From Rhodospirillaceae bacterium (GTDB taxonomy: Bacteria > Pseudomonadota > Alphaproteobacteria > Rhodospirillales > Rhodospirillaceae), in contig JAIEMI010000035.1 in assembly GCA_019752235.1 (NCBI GenBank), forward strand, positions 1 to 40,870: DNA of 40,870 nt, written 5' to 3'. Below the pieces are notes generated by a model, which did not search any database, was not told the origin of the DNA, and saw nothing but the letters and a program-made list of their open reading frames with translations. How positions within the stretch are numbered: the first letter of the stretch is position 1; each line of letters opens with the position of its first letter. Positions 1-9,097 of this stretch are shown here, one piece after another. The translations under genes were made by a program, and so were the position numbers.

Positions 1-108
1 GATCTGGAAGGCCTGAAGTTCACCTTCGGCAAGCCCCTCGCCCCGCACCCCAACCTGCAGCGTTGGATCGAGGCGCGCTTCCAGGCCCTCACCGCCGCGG
101 CGGGCTAA
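1..108 (+). CDS. 3' end of a CDS truncated by the window start (…DLEGLKFTFGKPLAPHPNLQRWIEARFQALTAAAG*)
   Basis: Frame 1 open from base 1 to TAA at 106-108; product not identifiable from 35 residues. Confidence 0.5.
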   Translation, partial: DLEGLKFTFGKPLAPHPNLQRWIEARFQALTAAAG

Positions 109-176
109 AACCCCACCTAAAGACGCTGAAGATTGCTAAGCTCGCCCGGTCTGCGATCGCAACCGGGAGGGTTTTT

Positions 177-743
177 ATGGACGGACAAAAACGCCGCGCG
201 TTTCTGCGCGGCATTGCCCGCGTGGGCGGGCTGCTGCTTGGCGGGCTTGCCTTAAGCCGTGCAGCCGAGGCCGCCGCCGCGCCGAAAGCCGGCGGGCTGC
301 TGCCGCCGCCGAGTTTTCTTCACGTGGCGATCAATGTGCAGGACATCGAACGCGCTACAAAATTCTACGTCGAGGCTTTGGGATTCGAGCGCCTCAACGA
401 CATTAAGCCCGACGCCAAGGCCAACAAGATCATGGGCTTTCCCGATACCGACATCAAAGCGCGGCAGTTGCGCCTGGCCGGGGGCCTGACGCTGCTGATG
501 CGCGAGTTCGTCGCGCCGCGGTATAGCGGTGTGCGCGATGTCCCCGCCATGAACAAGACCGCACTCGTGAACTTCGCCGTGCGCGTCGACGACATCGACC
601 GCGTGGCGAAGAAGGTGGAGGAACTGGGCGGCACCGTGGTGGTTGAGACGCGCACGCGCGAAGGCACGCCGGAGAAACCCGGCCCCGACGTGGTCTTCTG
701 CTTCGATCCGGACGGAATTCGGACGGAGTTGGTGAGGATTTAA
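177..743 (+). CDS. VOC/glyoxalase-family protein with Tat-like signal peptide
   Basis: ATG at 177 (MDGQKRRAFLRGIARVGGLLLGG, RRxFL twin-arginine motif), then VOC-like 'LHVAINVQDIERATKFYVEALGFERL…FDPDGIRTELVRI'. Confidence 0.8.
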   Translation: MDGQKRRAFLRGIARVGGLLLGGLALSRAAEAAAAPKAGGLLPPPSFLHVAINVQDIERATKFYVEALGFERLNDIKPDAKANKIMGFPDTDIKARQLRLAGGLTLLMREFVAPRYSGVRDVPAMNKTALVNFAVRVDDIDRVAKKVEELGGTVVVETRTREGTPEKPGPDVVFCFDPDGIRTELVRI

Positions 744-749
744 TCTGAT

Positions 750-846
750 TGTCACCCCGGCCAAGCGAAGCGCGAGCCGGGGTCCATCTATCAACCAAAT
801 TCCGCTCGTGCGGATGAGGAATGGATACCCGCTTACGCGGGTATGA
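750..846. repeat. Compound palindromic intergenic element (REP-like)
   Basis: GTCACCCCGGC…GCCGGGGTCCAT followed by ATGGATACCCGCTTACGCGGGTATGAC; two nested hairpins between convergent CDSs. Confidence 0.55.
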
Positions 847-855
847 CACCGGAAT

Positions 856-1761
856 TTATTTCTTCTTCTTGCCCTTCTTAGCGGGTGGTTTCTTTGCTGC
901 TTTCTTCGCGGGCTTTTTGGCCGGGGCTTTTTTCGCGGCCGCTTTCTTGGCGGGCGCGGATTTGGCTTTGGCCGATGCTTTCGCGGGAGGCGCCGGGGCA
1001 TTGCTCTGGCCCCAGACTTCCAGCATCGCGGGCACGCCGAGCGTCAGCGCATGGATACCCAGCACGCTGGTGCACATATAGGTTTCCATGATCTCTTCGA
1101 TGGTCGCGCCGTGCTTCAGCGCCTGCTTGATGTGGATGCGCAGGTCCGGGCCGTAGAGCGAGGTCGAGGACGAAGCGATAGCGATGTAGATCAATTCCCG
1201 GACCTTGGGCGGCAGCACCTGGTTTTTATACGGCGGCGTGGACAGGCCCAGGTAGGATTCAAAGAAATCCGGCGTGAGTTGCAGGATGCCGTCCAGCAGA
1301 TGGCTCCAATGACCGGTGGTTTCGGTGAAGCGCTGCTTCAGCTCCACCTGGCGCGGCGTGAGCTGGCGCTGCACTTCCGAACCGCGGCCCATGCCCTTCA
1401 TTTCTTCGATCATCAACGGCACGCCGAGCATCAGGGTGTGAATGCCCTGCACGGAGGCGATCTGATAGACCTCCATGATCTCTTCCTGGGTCGCGCCGTA
1501 ACGCTTGGCGTTGCCGAGGTGAACCTTCAGGCCTTGATAGTGCTGGTGGGTGGTGGATGCGTCGATGGCGATGAAGATAAGTTCCTTCACCTTCGGCTCC
1601 AGCGCGCCGGTCTTGAGCGGCGCCGCCGAGTAATACATGTAGGCTTCGAGGAACTCGGGATCGAGCAGCAAGACGTTGTCCCACAGCGAGGCCCAGTAGC
1701 CGCGCGCCTTGATGAAATCTTCCTTGAGCTTGATGCGTCGTGCGTCGAGTTGCTGAGCCAT
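856..1761 (-). CDS. Carboxymuconolactone decarboxylase (CMD/AhpD-fold) protein, two tandem domains, with Lys/Ala/Pro-rich C-terminal tail
   Basis: Two copies of 'PKV(K/R)ELI(F/Y)IAI…H(L/I)..A(K/L)(R/K)(Y/H)GAT.EEIME.Y…GIH.L.LGVP'; tail KKAAAKKAPAKKPAKKAAKKPPAKKGKKKK. Confidence 0.8.
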   Translation of the reverse strand: MAQQLDARRIKLKEDFIKARGYWASLWDNVLLLDPEFLEAYMYYSAAPLKTGALEPKVKELIFIAIDASTTHQHYQGLKVHLGNAKRYGATQEEIMEVYQIASVQGIHTLMLGVPLMIEEMKGMGRGSEVQRQLTPRQVELKQRFTETTGHWSHLLDGILQLTPDFFESYLGLSTPPYKNQVLPPKVRELIYIAIASSSTSLYGPDLRIHIKQALKHGATIEEIMETYMCTSVLGIHALTLGVPAMLEVWGQSNAPAPPAKASAKAKSAPAKKAAAKKAPAKKPAKKAAKKPPAKKGKKKK

Positions 1762-1945
1762 AACCGGTCCTTTTTGCGAATCAAATCTGCGGCATCTTAG
1801 TGAGTTGGCGCGTTTTTGACACCTCTCCGATGCCGGGGCGTTCTGCTATCATTTTCGGGTATTCCGCGCCAGACGCCGAGATCATTTCAGCAGGCGGATA
1901 GATGGCGTGCGTACCACGTAAAGACATCGCCTCGGGAGGGTTACA

Positions 1946-2551
1946 ATGTCGCAAGTCTCAGGTTTTCCACTGAATACGTCCATCGCGCGCCGCGGGCTCT
2001 TCGGCCGCGCACTCGCGCTCGGCGCGGGCCTTTTCGGCGTAAAAACGGCGTCCGCCGCGGCGCCCGGGCTGCCGCCGGCCCCCACGGTTCTCAACCTCGG
2101 CCTCAACGTCAGCGACCTCGATCGCTCGTTGTTGTTCTACACCAAAGCGCTGGGCTTCGAGGACGCGGGCGTGGTGGTGTCGGACCCGCCCAACGGCGCG
2201 ACGGTGTTCTTCGGCCGCAACGGCGCGGACTACCTGAAAAGCTATAACAATGTCGCAAAACTGCGCGTGCACCACGCCCGCATGGGCGGCGTGATGCTGC
2301 TGCTGCGCGAGTTCCAGAATCCGAAATACATCGGTACCACCGAGACCCCGCCCACCCATCAGCTCGGCATGTGCAACCTGTCGATCCGTGTCGACAGCAT
2401 CGAGCGCGTCAATGCCCTCATGCGCCAATATGGCGGACAGGTCTTTGAAGGCACCTGGGTGAAAAAAGGCACCAAAAAAGGCAATGGCGGCGTGGGGATG
2501 ATTTTCGGGGCCGATCCCGACGGAATTCAGATTGAACTGGTCGAGATTTGA
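1946..2551 (+). CDS. VOC/glyoxalase-family protein, paralogous in layout to 177-743
   Basis: N-terminal ARRGLFGRALALGAGLFG, then 'LNLGLNVSDLDRSLLFYTKALGFEDAG…GADPDGIQIELVEI'. Confidence 0.8.
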   Translation: MSQVSGFPLNTSIARRGLFGRALALGAGLFGVKTASAAAPGLPPAPTVLNLGLNVSDLDRSLLFYTKALGFEDAGVVVSDPPNGATVFFGRNGADYLKSYNNVAKLRVHHARMGGVMLLLREFQNPKYIGTTETPPTHQLGMCNLSIRVDSIERVNALMRQYGGQVFEGTWVKKGTKKGNGGVGMIFGADPDGIQIELVEI

Positions 2552-2607
2552 TTTTTGTTGCCGCAATTATGGGCTAAGACTGCAGCCCCATTACCAGGGA
2601 GTGTTTG

Positions 2608-3090
2608 ATGAAAACCCGTTTCGTTCTGACCGCGCTTGCTTTAGCCGCCGCCTTCACTTCGGCGCCCGGCATGGCCGCGGATGCCGCCAAAGGAGCCGCC
2701 ATGTCTGAAGACTTTCTGACCGCCAACGCCAAGAAGCCGGGTTGGAAAACCACCCCCAGCGGCCTGCAGTACCATGTCGATAAGGAAGTGAAAGGCGCGA
2801 AGAAGCCCGCGCCCGGCAGCGTCGTGACCGTGCATTACGCCGGCACGCTGACCGACGGCACCGAGTTCGACAGCTCCATCAAGCGCGGCGAGCCCGCCAC
2901 CTTCCCGCTGCCCAACGTGATCCAGGGCTGGCAGGAAGGCGTGCCGATGATGGGTGTCGGCGAATCCTGGACCTTTGCGATCCCCTATCAACTGGCTTAC
3001 GGCGCGCAAGGCCGTCCGCCCGTGATCCCGCCCGCCGCGACGCTGATCTTCAAGATCGAGTTGATCTCCGCCAAGACGCTCGCGCCGTAA
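2608..3090 (+). CDS. FKBP-type peptidyl-prolyl cis-trans isomerase, secreted
   Basis: Signal peptide MKTRFVLTALALAAAFTSAPGMAADA; 'GSVVTVHYAGTLTDGTEFDSS…VIQGWQEGVPMMGVGESWTFAIPYQLAYG'. Confidence 0.93.
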   Translation: MKTRFVLTALALAAAFTSAPGMAADAAKGAAMSEDFLTANAKKPGWKTTPSGLQYHVDKEVKGAKKPAPGSVVTVHYAGTLTDGTEFDSSIKRGEPATFPLPNVIQGWQEGVPMMGVGESWTFAIPYQLAYGAQGRPPVIPPAATLIFKIELISAKTLAP

Positions 3091-3106
3091 AGACACCGCT
3101 TGAGAT

Positions 3107-3139
3107 AAAAAGCGCGTGGGGTGACTCGCGCGCTTTTTT
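3107..3139 (+). terminator. Rho-independent terminator after the FKBP gene
   Basis: AAAAAGCGCG…CGCGCGCTTTTTT hairpin plus T-run. Confidence 0.7.
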
Positions 3140-3596
3140 ATTGGCCCAGTCCCAAGCGCTCCCGTACGCGCCGGCGCGCCGCGCCGCGATCGAAGTCCGA
3201 CACGTAGAGCAGGCCCGCGACCTTGCGGATCATGGCGTCTTCGTGGGCATCGAGTACGCCGTCGGCGTAGGCGACTTCCCACAGCATCTCGATCACTTCG
3301 ACGCGCTGCGCCTCGTCCATATCCTTCAGCAGCTTGCGGACGAAGGTGAACAGCTCCAGGGATTGCCCCGCCGCGTCTTCGGACGCCTGCAGCAGTTCCT
3401 CGGTGGCGTCGGCGGGAAGGTCGAAGCGATCCGCGAGCAAACCCTTGATGGCCCGGCGCTCGGGCGCACCGAAGACATCATCGCGGAAAGCCGCCTCGAC
3501 CAGCAAAGCGCCGACCGCGATCTGGGTGTCATTCTTTTTCTGTTTTGACGGCGCGGCGGCATCGCCGCGCAAAACGGCGTAAAGACGATCGAACAT
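3138..3596 (-). CDS. TerB-family tellurite-resistance-like protein
   Basis: 'QIAVGALLVEAAFRDDVFGAPERRAIKGLLADRF…VEVIEMLWEVAYADGVLDAHEDAMIRKVAGLLYVSD'. Confidence 0.85.
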   Translation of the reverse strand: MFDRLYAVLRGDAAAPSKQKKNDTQIAVGALLVEAAFRDDVFGAPERRAIKGLLADRFDLPADATEELLQASEDAAGQSLELFTFVRKLLKDMDEAQRVEVIEMLWEVAYADGVLDAHEDAMIRKVAGLLYVSDFDRGAARRRVRERLGLGQ

Positions 3597-3952
3597 TAAC
3601 GGATGAACCCACCAAAATCTGCGTAGTAGACTGGACCCAATCCGGCGAGGCCCTTCTTCACGTCTTCGCCCGGCTTACCGTAGACCGTGAAGCGCACGGG
3701 CTTTACCAGCGGCATGAAGCGCGCGGCGAAGTTTTTCCCAAAGCTAACAAGGTACGTCATGGCCGCGGCGGAATCTTTATAGTGCTCGAAGATATGGAAG
3801 ACGCCGTCGGCGCCTGCGTTCCAGTGATAGGCCAGCGTGCCCGGCTCGTTCGCCTTGGTGGCGTCGGACATTTCCTTCGACATGGCCTTGAAGGCGTCCA
3901 CCTTATCCGGCTGTACCGCGACTTCGAAAACCCAGTAAACGTGATCGGTCAT
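3596..3952 (-). CDS. Antibiotic-biosynthesis-monooxygenase-like (ferredoxin-like/ABM) small protein
   Basis: MTDHVYWVFEVAVQPDKVDAFKAMSKEMSDATKANEPGTLAYHWNAGADGVFHIFEHYKD; ABM-like pattern. Confidence 0.6.
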   Translation of the reverse strand: MTDHVYWVFEVAVQPDKVDAFKAMSKEMSDATKANEPGTLAYHWNAGADGVFHIFEHYKDSAAAMTYLVSFGKNFAARFMPLVKPVRFTVYGKPGEDVKKGLAGLGPVYYADFGGFIR

Positions 3953-3995
3953 TAGAAGCGTCCTCCCCATGTGAGGGCGCTACTTTAAGGCCTGA

Positions 3996-5237
3996 CTACC
4001 AGGGTGCATAGGCCGCGGCGTGCGCCGTCATTTGGCGTTTGCGTGCGGCGGCATCGGCGCGCGGCACGCCCGGCGGCAAAGCTTTTGCAAGGTCCGCCAG
4101 CGGCACGAGGGCCGTCTGTAAGGTCGGCGCGGGGCCTTTGTAATGCGGATCAAGTCCCGCCCAACGCACGAAGGTGATGCCTTCTTCCATGCCGGCAGGA
4201 TCGACCCAGTTGGCGACACCGGGATCGCGTATGGAAATAACAAAGGTGTAACTCCCATCGGGGTTCGGCGCGGAACGTACCGTGCCCAAGGCGCCGCGGT
4301 GATTCAGATAGTCACCGAGGCCGCCCCACACATTGTTGACGGGCACCACGGCATAAGCCGCGCCGCCCAGCGTCAACGTGAACACCAGCGCCTCGTCGGA
4401 TTTGATTTTGTAGTGACCCGCCGCGTAAGCCTGCGACACCGCATAGATGCCGCCTTGATGCACCATGGGCGCTGGAAACGTGTTGGCCGGTTTGCCGTAG
4501 ATCATCTTCTCGGCGATGAACAACATGTCATCGACCATCTTGCGTAACCGGAAGGGAAAACACCTTAACGCATCGGCCTCGGTCAGCGGCGGGCGCGTCG
4601 CGGGGCCGAGCCGCTCGACCGAGAGCTTATAAGGCCGCTGCACGGTGATGTCCGTCAGCATGTCGCGGATCAGCACCTGGATGGCGCCGGGTTTGGTTTG
4701 CAGATGATTGACGCGCACCTTTTCGGGTTTTGTCTCCGGCGCATCGGGGTCGATGGTCAGCGTGAAGCGGCCGTTGGCATCAAACGCGATATGCCGTGCC
4801 GACAGGTTGGCGAGATACGCTTGCGCCGCCGTCAGCACCGCGAATTCGGCAACGCCCGGCGCTTGGCCTACGGTCTCACCGCGGATCACATAGCGCGATG
4901 AGTCGTCGATGGTGATGAAGCGGTAGGCATAGTCGGGGTTGGGATTGCCCTGCTTGGTGCCGGGAACAGGCACGCCGTCCACCGTATGCGCGAAGCGGAA
5001 GAAGGAATGGAGACGCGGATGGACGGCGTCCTGATTCAGGGCATCCATAGCGGCGCAGAGCTTCACCTGCTCGAATTCGAAATCGAACAGAGCATGTTGT
5101 GCGGCGCTGGGTTTTACGCGTTCGATCCAATGCGCCGCGACTTCTTTTGCAGCCGCAATGGCTTCGGGCTTTTGAAGCAGGCGCACGGCCGCCAACTCAA
5201 TCTCGCGCTGCTGCGGCGTATCCAAGGGGTCAGCCAT
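3996..5237 (-). CDS. DUF1214-like conserved protein
   Basis: 413-aa ORF; 'GNPNPDYAYRFITIDDSSRYVIRGETVG…' resembles DUF1214 proteins. Confidence 0.55.
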   Translation of the reverse strand: MADPLDTPQQREIELAAVRLLQKPEAIAAAKEVAAHWIERVKPSAAQHALFDFEFEQVKLCAAMDALNQDAVHPRLHSFFRFAHTVDGVPVPGTKQGNPNPDYAYRFITIDDSSRYVIRGETVGQAPGVAEFAVLTAAQAYLANLSARHIAFDANGRFTLTIDPDAPETKPEKVRVNHLQTKPGAIQVLIRDMLTDITVQRPYKLSVERLGPATRPPLTEADALRCFPFRLRKMVDDMLFIAEKMIYGKPANTFPAPMVHQGGIYAVSQAYAAGHYKIKSDEALVFTLTLGGAAYAVVPVNNVWGGLGDYLNHRGALGTVRSAPNPDGSYTFVISIRDPGVANWVDPAGMEEGITFVRWAGLDPHYKGPAPTLQTALVPLADLAKALPPGVPRADAAARKRQMTAHAAAYAPW

Positions 5238-5429
5238 GACGTCCTCCCATCCATATAATAAGCAGAGTAGAGAGGCCGTTGCGAGGCGTCCACGGACTCA
5301 AGCCAAGAGGGGCATGACCCAAAAGCGCAAATCTGGCCTCCTTTTACGCCTCACCGACTTTTGCGTTGTCGCCCCGGCGCGAAGGTGATCAGCTTTCATG
5401 GTCTGGGTGGAGGTCTGGGAGGACAGCAC

Positions 5430-6707
5430 ATGGCGGAAAATAAAGATCGTCGCGATCTGTGGAGCATCAAGTCGCGCCCCGAATGGCTGGCGCAATTCAA
5501 CGCGCTGGAAAGCTTGGTGGACATCAGAACCACTGTGCCGCTGGACGAAGCTTCGCTGCTGGCCGCCGCCACGGAACGCACGGGCCTCTCCGACTTCGGC
5601 GACGAGGATGGATGGCGCACGCATTTCCGGATTCTGCTCAAGGCCATCGAGACCGAAGCCAAGCTCAACTTCATGGGACGGATTCTCACGCGCGTCGATC
5701 TCGTCAATTTCCTGTGCGTGCGGCTGTACATCACCAACGCTTACAAGCTGCATCCCGAGATCGACAAGGAAGTCATCACCGAGCCGGTATTCATTCTCGG
5801 CTTCGGCCGCTCCGGCACCACCATCCTGCATGAGGTGCTGGCGCTCGATCCGCAATTCCGTTCGGTACGCCGCTGGGAGGCCACGTATCCATGGCCCGCG
5901 CCGGAAGCCGCCACCTATGAAACCGACCCGCGCGCCGCCAAGGCCGACAAGCATGTGGAGTTCGTGTGGCGCATCAGTCCCGAGTGGCGCAAGGTCCACG
6001 CCTGGGGCGGCGCCCTGCCCGTCGAGGACATCGAGTTCACCTGGTCGGCGTTCATGTCCGAAGTCTGGGTCACGGCGTTCCAGATTCCCGGTTTCGAGAA
6101 ATACTTCGAGAAGCAGGACGTGGCCTATCACCTCGCCTGGCACAAACGCTTCATCAAGCTGCTGCAGTGGAAACACAAGAAGCCGCATTGGCTTTTCAAG
6201 AACCCCACGCACATGCCGCGCCTGCCCGATCTCCTAAAAGCCTATCCGGACGCCAAGATCATCATTCCGCACCGCGATCCCATCACCTCCAATGACTCGG
6301 TGGTGAACGTCATGGGCGTGATCTACTCCTGGCGCACCGACGATCCCTACGGCGGCGGCGTGGGCGACGAATGGATGCTGCCGGAACCGCGCGCGAAGAT
6401 CTGGGACATGGTCATCGACCACATCGAAACCGGTAAGCTGCGCAAGGGTTTCCACACCAACGTGCTCTATGCCGCATTCATCAAGGATCCGGGCGCGTCG
6501 ATCCGCGCCATCTACGCCGACCTCGGGCTGACACTGACGGATGACGTCCTGAAGAAACAGCTCGACTTCCTGAACGAGCGCCACCAGGGCACCATGGGCA
6601 ACACCGCGAAGTACGACAAACTCGCCGCCGACAGCCCACAGATGAAACACGAACGCGCGGTGTATAAGAAGTATCAGGATTATTTCGGTGTGCCGAATGA
6701 GACTTGA
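5430..6707 (+). CDS. Sulfotransferase-family protein
   Basis: 5'-PSB-like 'VFILGFGRSGTTILHEVLALDPQFRSVRRWE' and downstream 'AKIIIPHRDPITSNDSVVNVM'. Confidence 0.85.
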   Translation: MAENKDRRDLWSIKSRPEWLAQFNALESLVDIRTTVPLDEASLLAAATERTGLSDFGDEDGWRTHFRILLKAIETEAKLNFMGRILTRVDLVNFLCVRLYITNAYKLHPEIDKEVITEPVFILGFGRSGTTILHEVLALDPQFRSVRRWEATYPWPAPEAATYETDPRAAKADKHVEFVWRISPEWRKVHAWGGALPVEDIEFTWSAFMSEVWVTAFQIPGFEKYFEKQDVAYHLAWHKRFIKLLQWKHKKPHWLFKNPTHMPRLPDLLKAYPDAKIIIPHRDPITSNDSVVNVMGVIYSWRTDDPYGGGVGDEWMLPEPRAKIWDMVIDHIETGKLRKGFHTNVLYAAFIKDPGASIRAIYADLGLTLTDDVLKKQLDFLNERHQGTMGNTAKYDKLAADSPQMKHERAVYKKYQDYFGVPNET

Positions 6708-6794
6708 GCCGGTTTCCCCTGACGCGCGCATTACGCGATTCTGGTAGTGACCCCTCGACTTTTGCGGTGATAGGCTGTCCCGCGAGGGGACAAC

Positions 6795-9059
6795 GTGGAA
6801 GCCGACCTGCCTGAGACCATGCCGACGGCCGAACCGGCTGGACGGCCCAAAGATGACGCCAGCCGTAACGCGGCGGAGCTGCGGGGCGACCTTGCGGGCG
6901 CGCTGGTTGCCGCCGTGATCACGATTTCGGAATCCGTGCCACTGGGCCTCGTGGCCTTCGCCGCGCTCGGCACGGCCTTCGCCGGGATGGGTGTCATCGC
7001 GGGACTTTACGGAGCGGTCGCCGCCGGTTTGGTGGCGGCGCTGCTGGGCGGTGCGCCGCGCATGATCTCGGGCCCGCGCGCCTCCGTCGCGGTGATCATG
7101 GCTTCCATGATCGCCATCGTCGCCAGCGCTCCCGACATCGAGGAACACGGCGGCGCGACCACCGCCATCGCCCTGGCGCTGCTGGGCGTCTTCGTGGCCG
7201 GCATGGCCGAAGCGCTCTTCGGCGTGGCCAAACTCGGGCGCGTGATCAAGTTCATACCCTACCCCGTCATCGCCGGCTTCATGAACGGCGTCGCCATTCT
7301 GCTGCTGCTCAGCCAGTTGCGCGGCTTCCTGGGCCTGCCGGAACATTTCGCCTGGAGCGAGTGGCGCGGCATCCCGTCGCAGATCAGCCCCTGGGGCGTG
7401 ATCGTCGCCATCAGCGCGATGATGATCATCATGGTTGCGCCGAAGATTTCCAAACGCATCCCGTCGCTGCTGGCGGGGCTGGTGGGCGGGCTCGTGCTGC
7501 ACTACGCGTTGAGTTTCTTTGTCGATCCCGCCAGCTTGGGCGCGACCATCGGCAACGTGCCGCCGGTGGTGCCATCTTTCGCGCTGGTCAAACTCGGCGC
7601 GCTGGCAGGCGACCCGTGGATCTACCAGAAATTCCTCGAACTGCTGCCGGCCATCGCTATCCTCGCGGTGATCGCGGCGATTGACTCGCTCATGGGCGCG
7701 GCCGCCCTCGATAGCCTCACCGCCGGACGCCACAACAGCGACCGCGAGCTGATTGCCCAAGGCCTTTCCAACATGGCGTCCGCCATCGTTGGCGGCCTTG
7801 CCAGTTCCGGCGCCATGGGCCGCAGCGCCGCCAGCCTGAAAGCCGGCGCGCGCACCCGCCGCTGCGGCATCATCAGCGCCGGCATGGTGTTCATCGCGAC
7901 GGTGGCCGCCGGCCCATGGCTGGGTTATCTGCCGCGTTCGGTTCTCGCCGCCGTGCTCACCGTCGTCGCCTTGGGCATGATGGACACCTGGAGCCGCGAG
8001 ATGGTGTCGCGCATGCGCTTGGCCGGGCCATTCCGGCGCACCATCGCCGCCAACCTTGTCATCGTCATCGCCGTGGCGGGTGTGACGGTGCTGGTGAACC
8101 TGATGACCGCCGTGATCGCGGGCGTCATGATCGCCATGGTCATGTTCGTGCGCGACATGAGCAAGCCCATTGTCCGGCGCACCTACGATGGTTCGGCCCG
8201 CCGCTCGCTGAAGGTGCGCGAGCGCTCGGAGGCCGAGCATTTGGCCGGTCGCGCGCAGGAGATCATTGTCGTCGAACTGGACGGCCCCCTGTTCTTCGGC
8301 ACCGCCGACGCGCTCTTCGCGGCAGTCGAACACCTATCAGCTTCGTCACGCATCGTGATTCTCGATTGCGGGCGCCTGGCCGATATGGACGCCACCGGCG
8401 TGCGCCTGCTGCTGCAACTTTTCCAGCGCCTCATCACGCAGGGCAAAGTCATGCTGGTCTCCCACATCACCAAGGACGACCTGAATGGGCGGTTCCTTGA
8501 GGTAATCGCGGGCCAGCAGATCTTCAGCGTCTGCCGCCTCTTCGCCGACACCGATGCGGCGCTGGAGTGGGCCGAAGATCATCTGCTGGGCGGGGCGGGT
8601 TTCAGTCCCGCCGGATCGCGCGAATTCAGCCTCGACGAATTCGGCATCGCGCTGGGATTCGACACCGCCGACCGCGATCACCTCGCCGCGCGCATTGAAA
8701 GGCGCGAGCTGTCCGCCGGAACCGTGTTGTTCCGCGAGGGCGACGCCGGCGACGCATTCTTCATGCTGGCCAAGGGCACCGTCACGATCCGCTTGTCCAG
8801 CGGCCGCAAGTCGCCGATTCGTCTCGCCAATCTTATTCCCGGCGTCGTGTTCGGTGAAATGGCCATGCTGGAAGGCCAACGGCGCTCCGCCGACGCCATC
8901 GCCGACAACGACATCGTCGTCTACCAGATGAGCAAGAGCGGCTTCGAAAACCTCGTGACCACCAACCCGGCGTTGGCCGCGAAACTCGTGACCAATATGG
9001 CGCGCGAAATCGCTGCCCGCCTGCGTGTAACAAACAACGAACTTCGGATCGTCAGCTGA
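6795..9059 (+). CDS. SulP-family anion transporter with STAS and cyclic-nucleotide-binding domains
   Basis: Multi-TM SulP core; STAS 'IIVVELDGPLFFGTADALF…SRIVILDCGRLADMDATGVRLL'; CNB 'GTVLFREGDAGDAFFMLAKGTVTIRL…PGVVFGEMAMLEGQRRSADAIADND'; GTG start. Confidence 0.88.
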   Translation: MEADLPETMPTAEPAGRPKDDASRNAAELRGDLAGALVAAVITISESVPLGLVAFAALGTAFAGMGVIAGLYGAVAAGLVAALLGGAPRMISGPRASVAVIMASMIAIVASAPDIEEHGGATTAIALALLGVFVAGMAEALFGVAKLGRVIKFIPYPVIAGFMNGVAILLLLSQLRGFLGLPEHFAWSEWRGIPSQISPWGVIVAISAMMIIMVAPKISKRIPSLLAGLVGGLVLHYALSFFVDPASLGATIGNVPPVVPSFALVKLGALAGDPWIYQKFLELLPAIAILAVIAAIDSLMGAAALDSLTAGRHNSDRELIAQGLSNMASAIVGGLASSGAMGRSAASLKAGARTRRCGIISAGMVFIATVAAGPWLGYLPRSVLAAVLTVVALGMMDTWSREMVSRMRLAGPFRRTIAANLVIVIAVAGVTVLVNLMTAVIAGVMIAMVMFVRDMSKPIVRRTYDGSARRSLKVRERSEAEHLAGRAQEIIVVELDGPLFFGTADALFAAVEHLSASSRIVILDCGRLADMDATGVRLLLQLFQRLITQGKVMLVSHITKDDLNGRFLEVIAGQQIFSVCRLFADTDAALEWAEDHLLGGAGFSPAGSREFSLDEFGIALGFDTADRDHLAARIERRELSAGTVLFREGDAGDAFFMLAKGTVTIRLSSGRKSPIRLANLIPGVVFGEMAMLEGQRRSADAIADNDIVVYQMSKSGFENLVTTNPALAAKLVTNMAREIAARLRVTNNELRIVS

Positions 9060-9097
9060 AATCTGCTAGAATATCGGCGTAATAACGGGGTGCGCCG

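Noticed and set aside
6234-8333. 699-aa minus-strand ORF (His/Gly/Asp-rich)
   Set aside because: Antisense of the sulfotransferase and SulP genes; composition typical of reversed GC-rich coding sequence.
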